From: Robinsoniella sp.
GTDB lineage: Bacteria > Bacillota > Clostridia > Lachnospirales > Lachnospiraceae
Length of the DNA stretch: 51,468 bases
Assembly (NCBI GenBank): GCA_022788205.1
Contig: JALEVQ010000074.1
Location: 1-51,468, forward strand
Direction of reading: 5' to 3'
The position numbers were made by a program, and so were the translations under genes. Every line of letters begins with the position of its first letter. The first letter of the stretch is position 1. This document shows positions 50,187-51,468 of this stretch, piece after piece. The notes beneath the pieces are model-generated. The model saw nothing but the letters and a program-made list of their open reading frames with translations, had not been told where the DNA came from and made no database searches.

Positions 50187-50831
50187 ATGCCAGGCTACAT
50201 TGTACATTTGACGGCAGCCAAGTTTTGGCTGGAACAGAGAAAAGCGGAATACAGCGAAGAGTGGATGGAAAAATTTTTGATTGGAAATCTGCTCCCGGAT
50301 GCGGTGGAGGATAAAAATGAAACGCATTTTCGAGATCCTGCAACTGCGGGAAATCGTGTTCAGTATCCTCAGCTTTCCAAATTTTTAGAGGCGACACAAA
50401 GTATGGAGCGCACACCGTTTTGGTGGGGCTTTTATTATCATCTTTATATCGATGCCTGTTTTTTTCAGGAATATATGCCAAGGCTGGTGACTTTCCTGAA
50501 CAGAGAAGGCAAGGAAGAGGAAAAAATCACGCAGATTGTCTGCGCTAAGGTTCAGAAAAGCGGGGAGTACATAAGCCAGGAAAGATATTTTTCAGAAGAA
50601 TATTATTACGGGGATTTCACAAAAATGAATGATATCCTGATGGAGCGATTTGATATCAGTTTTGACTGGAAATACCAGAAGGATCTGCCGGAGATTTGGA
50701 GAGCGCGCGTGGAAAGGCAGCTGATTCAGTTTAAAAAATTTGCGGAAAACTCAAAGAAGATATCAGGAGATTTTAGAGTGTTCGATCTTGAGGATCTGAT
50801 CCTATTTTTGAGGCAAAAGGCGAAGAGATAA
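50187..50831 (+). CDS. Hypothetical protein, zinc-phospholipase/HD-like fold suspected
   Basis: A 214-residue protein beginning MPGYIVHLTAAKFWLEQ, with FLIGNLLPDAVEDKNETHFR near residue 31 and FYYHLYIDACFFQEY near residue 83. The pattern H...D...H...H/D recalls the zinc-dependent phospholipase C-like family (bacterial proteins annotated so or left hypothetical), which has histidines and aspartates at similar positions. No signal peptide or membrane segment is visible, unlike secreted phospholipases. GAGGAAGAG precedes the start. It lies 56 bases after the QueG-like gene and may share its transcript. Function unknown. Confidence 0.65.
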   Translation: MPGYIVHLTAAKFWLEQRKAEYSEEWMEKFLIGNLLPDAVEDKNETHFRDPATAGNRVQYPQLSKFLEATQSMERTPFWWGFYYHLYIDACFFQEYMPRLVTFLNREGKEEEKITQIVCAKVQKSGEYISQERYFSEEYYYGDFTKMNDILMERFDISFDWKYQKDLPEIWRARVERQLIQFKKFAENSKKISGDFRVFDLEDLILFLRQKAKR

Positions 50832-50833
50832 AG

Positions 50834-50869
50834 AAAAAAGCGATTGGCTGTGCAGTCAATCGCTTTTTT
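50834..50869. terminator. Bidirectional terminator between convergent genes
   Basis: AAAAAAGCGATTG-gctgtgcagt-CAATCGCTTTTTT, a perfect stem with A- and T-runs on either side. Confidence 0.95.
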
Positions 50870-50905
50870 CTTAAGAATAGAGTCACTTTCAATAGAGATA
50901 GTTCT

Positions 50906-51468
50906 TTATTCTGCCTTGACTTTGGAAGAATCAAAGAAGATATTTCCGGAATTGTAGGTTGCGTAAGCGCCAACTCTTCTTGTGTAAACGCCGACCGGAA
51001 TGCTTCCATCCACAATACCTGCTGCGCAGGATCCAATATCCTCTACATACTGTACATAGAACGGTGCTTTGTTCTCTGCGTGACCTGGGAGGATCTCGAA
51101 GGAGTTTCCTCTTGCCTTGATCTCATCAAGGAAATGTTCGATAGATGGCAGGTAATTTTCTACATACTCGCCTGTCAGCCATAAGTCACCAGATCCGATC
51201 GCATCACCGGTGAAGATGTAATCGTTGTAGAAGAAAACAATGGATCCAGGTGTGTGGCCAGGAACTTCAACGACATCCAGTGTCTCATCGCCAACTGTGA
51301 TGACATCACCTTCTTTGAGGAAGCCTAAGGAGTCGCCTAACTCGACATTCATTCTGTCCATCCATTCAATCAGACCATCCTTGTCAGCTTCATGCAGGTA
51401 AACATGTTTCAACTTTCCAGAATTGAACAGAGAAGGAATGCCGAGCACATGATCTACATGATTATGTG
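50906..51468 (-). CDS. Metallo-beta-lactamase-fold hydrolase, 5' end outside window
   Basis: The C-terminal 187 residues of an MBL-fold hydrolase, entering from the right edge. The first visible codons read HNHVDHVLG, the H-x-H-x-D-H zinc motif. Further motifs are VVEVPGHTPGSIVFF (His ligand), DYIFTGDAIGSGDLWL (bridging Asp) and EILPGHAENK (final His). It resembles the general 'MBL fold metallo-hydrolase' group of gut Firmicutes; the substrate is unknown. Codon choice is strongly biased, like that of the secreted carboxylesterase, suggesting high expression. Start and promoter lie beyond the window. Confidence 0.9.
   Translation of the reverse strand, partial: HNHVDHVLGIPSLFNSGKLKHVYLHEADKDGLIEWMDRMNVELGDSLGFLKEGDVITVGDETLDVVEVPGHTPGSIVFFYNDYIFTGDAIGSGDLWLTGEYVENYLPSIEHFLDEIKARGNSFEILPGHAENKAPFYVQYVEDIGSCAAGIVDGSIPVGVYTRRVGAYATYNSGNIFFDSSKVKAE

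Noticed and set aside
1-51468. CRISPR array, tRNA or rRNA genes
   Set aside because: No regularly spaced repeats, cloverleaf-like segments or rRNA signatures were seen on either strand. A computed scan (tRNAscan-SE, CRISPR finder) would be decisive.

Overview
The window looks like a chromosomal segment from a strictly anaerobic gut Firmicute of the Lachnospiraceae (Clostridium cluster XIVa). This is inferred from moderate GC content, strong AGGAGG ribosome binding sites, sigma-A promoters, a CIRCE operator, an M-box riboswitch, a membrane pyrophosphatase, a BceRSAB-type module and a molybdenum hydroxylase operon. No rRNA, tRNA, CRISPR array or prophage was recognised.

Layout. 1-0.55 kb: right end of an IS200/IS605-type element and a gene fragment. 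0.55-3.1 kb: an HrcA/CIRCE-controlled small heat shock protein, a DUF362 protein, a decayed ASCH gene and a hypothetical gene. 3.2-9.6 kb: a purine operon (xanthine-type permease, three xanthine dehydrogenase-type subunits, MocA-like nucleotidyltransferase, GNAT). 9.6-15.5 kb: a protease-less Lon-type AAA+ protein, a K+-dependent-type membrane pyrophosphatase and a secreted type-B carboxylesterase. 15.5-20.1 kb (minus): a histidine kinase, response regulator and ABC transporter of the antimicrobial-peptide-sensing type. 20.3-23.4 kb: uracil permease and a rubredoxin-glutamate synthase fusion. 23.5-27.1 kb (minus): glutamate racemase, a cytidylate-kinase-like protein with tandem leader hairpins, and citrate synthase. 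27.4-35.3 kb: nitroreductase, a CydDC-like ABC exporter pair behind paired palindromes, an M-box riboswitch with mgtE, and a K+/H+ antiporter. 35.3-38.9 kb: a FliB-like protein, composite palindromic repeats, a MATE exporter behind a leader terminator, and a GNAT.

39.0-43.1 kb is the most unusual part. The RNA ligase gene rtcB is split by a 1,867-bp group II intron whose removal would restore the reading frame exactly. The intron's own maturase gene is decayed by frameshifts and internal deletions. Directly downstream lies a polynucleotide-kinase plus HD-domain fusion. The pair resembles an RNA end-healing and sealing cassette in which the ligase itself depends on RNA splicing.

43.1-51.5 kb: a three-gene sensing system (sugar-binding protein, YesM-type kinase, YesN-type AraC regulator; minus strand), divergent from a secreted CE1-like esterase. 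Then come a decayed gene with a surviving promoter, a QueG-like iron-sulfur protein, a small hypothetical protein, and a metallo-beta-lactamase-fold hydrolase that runs off the right edge.

All functional calls come from reading sequence motifs. No database search was possible.
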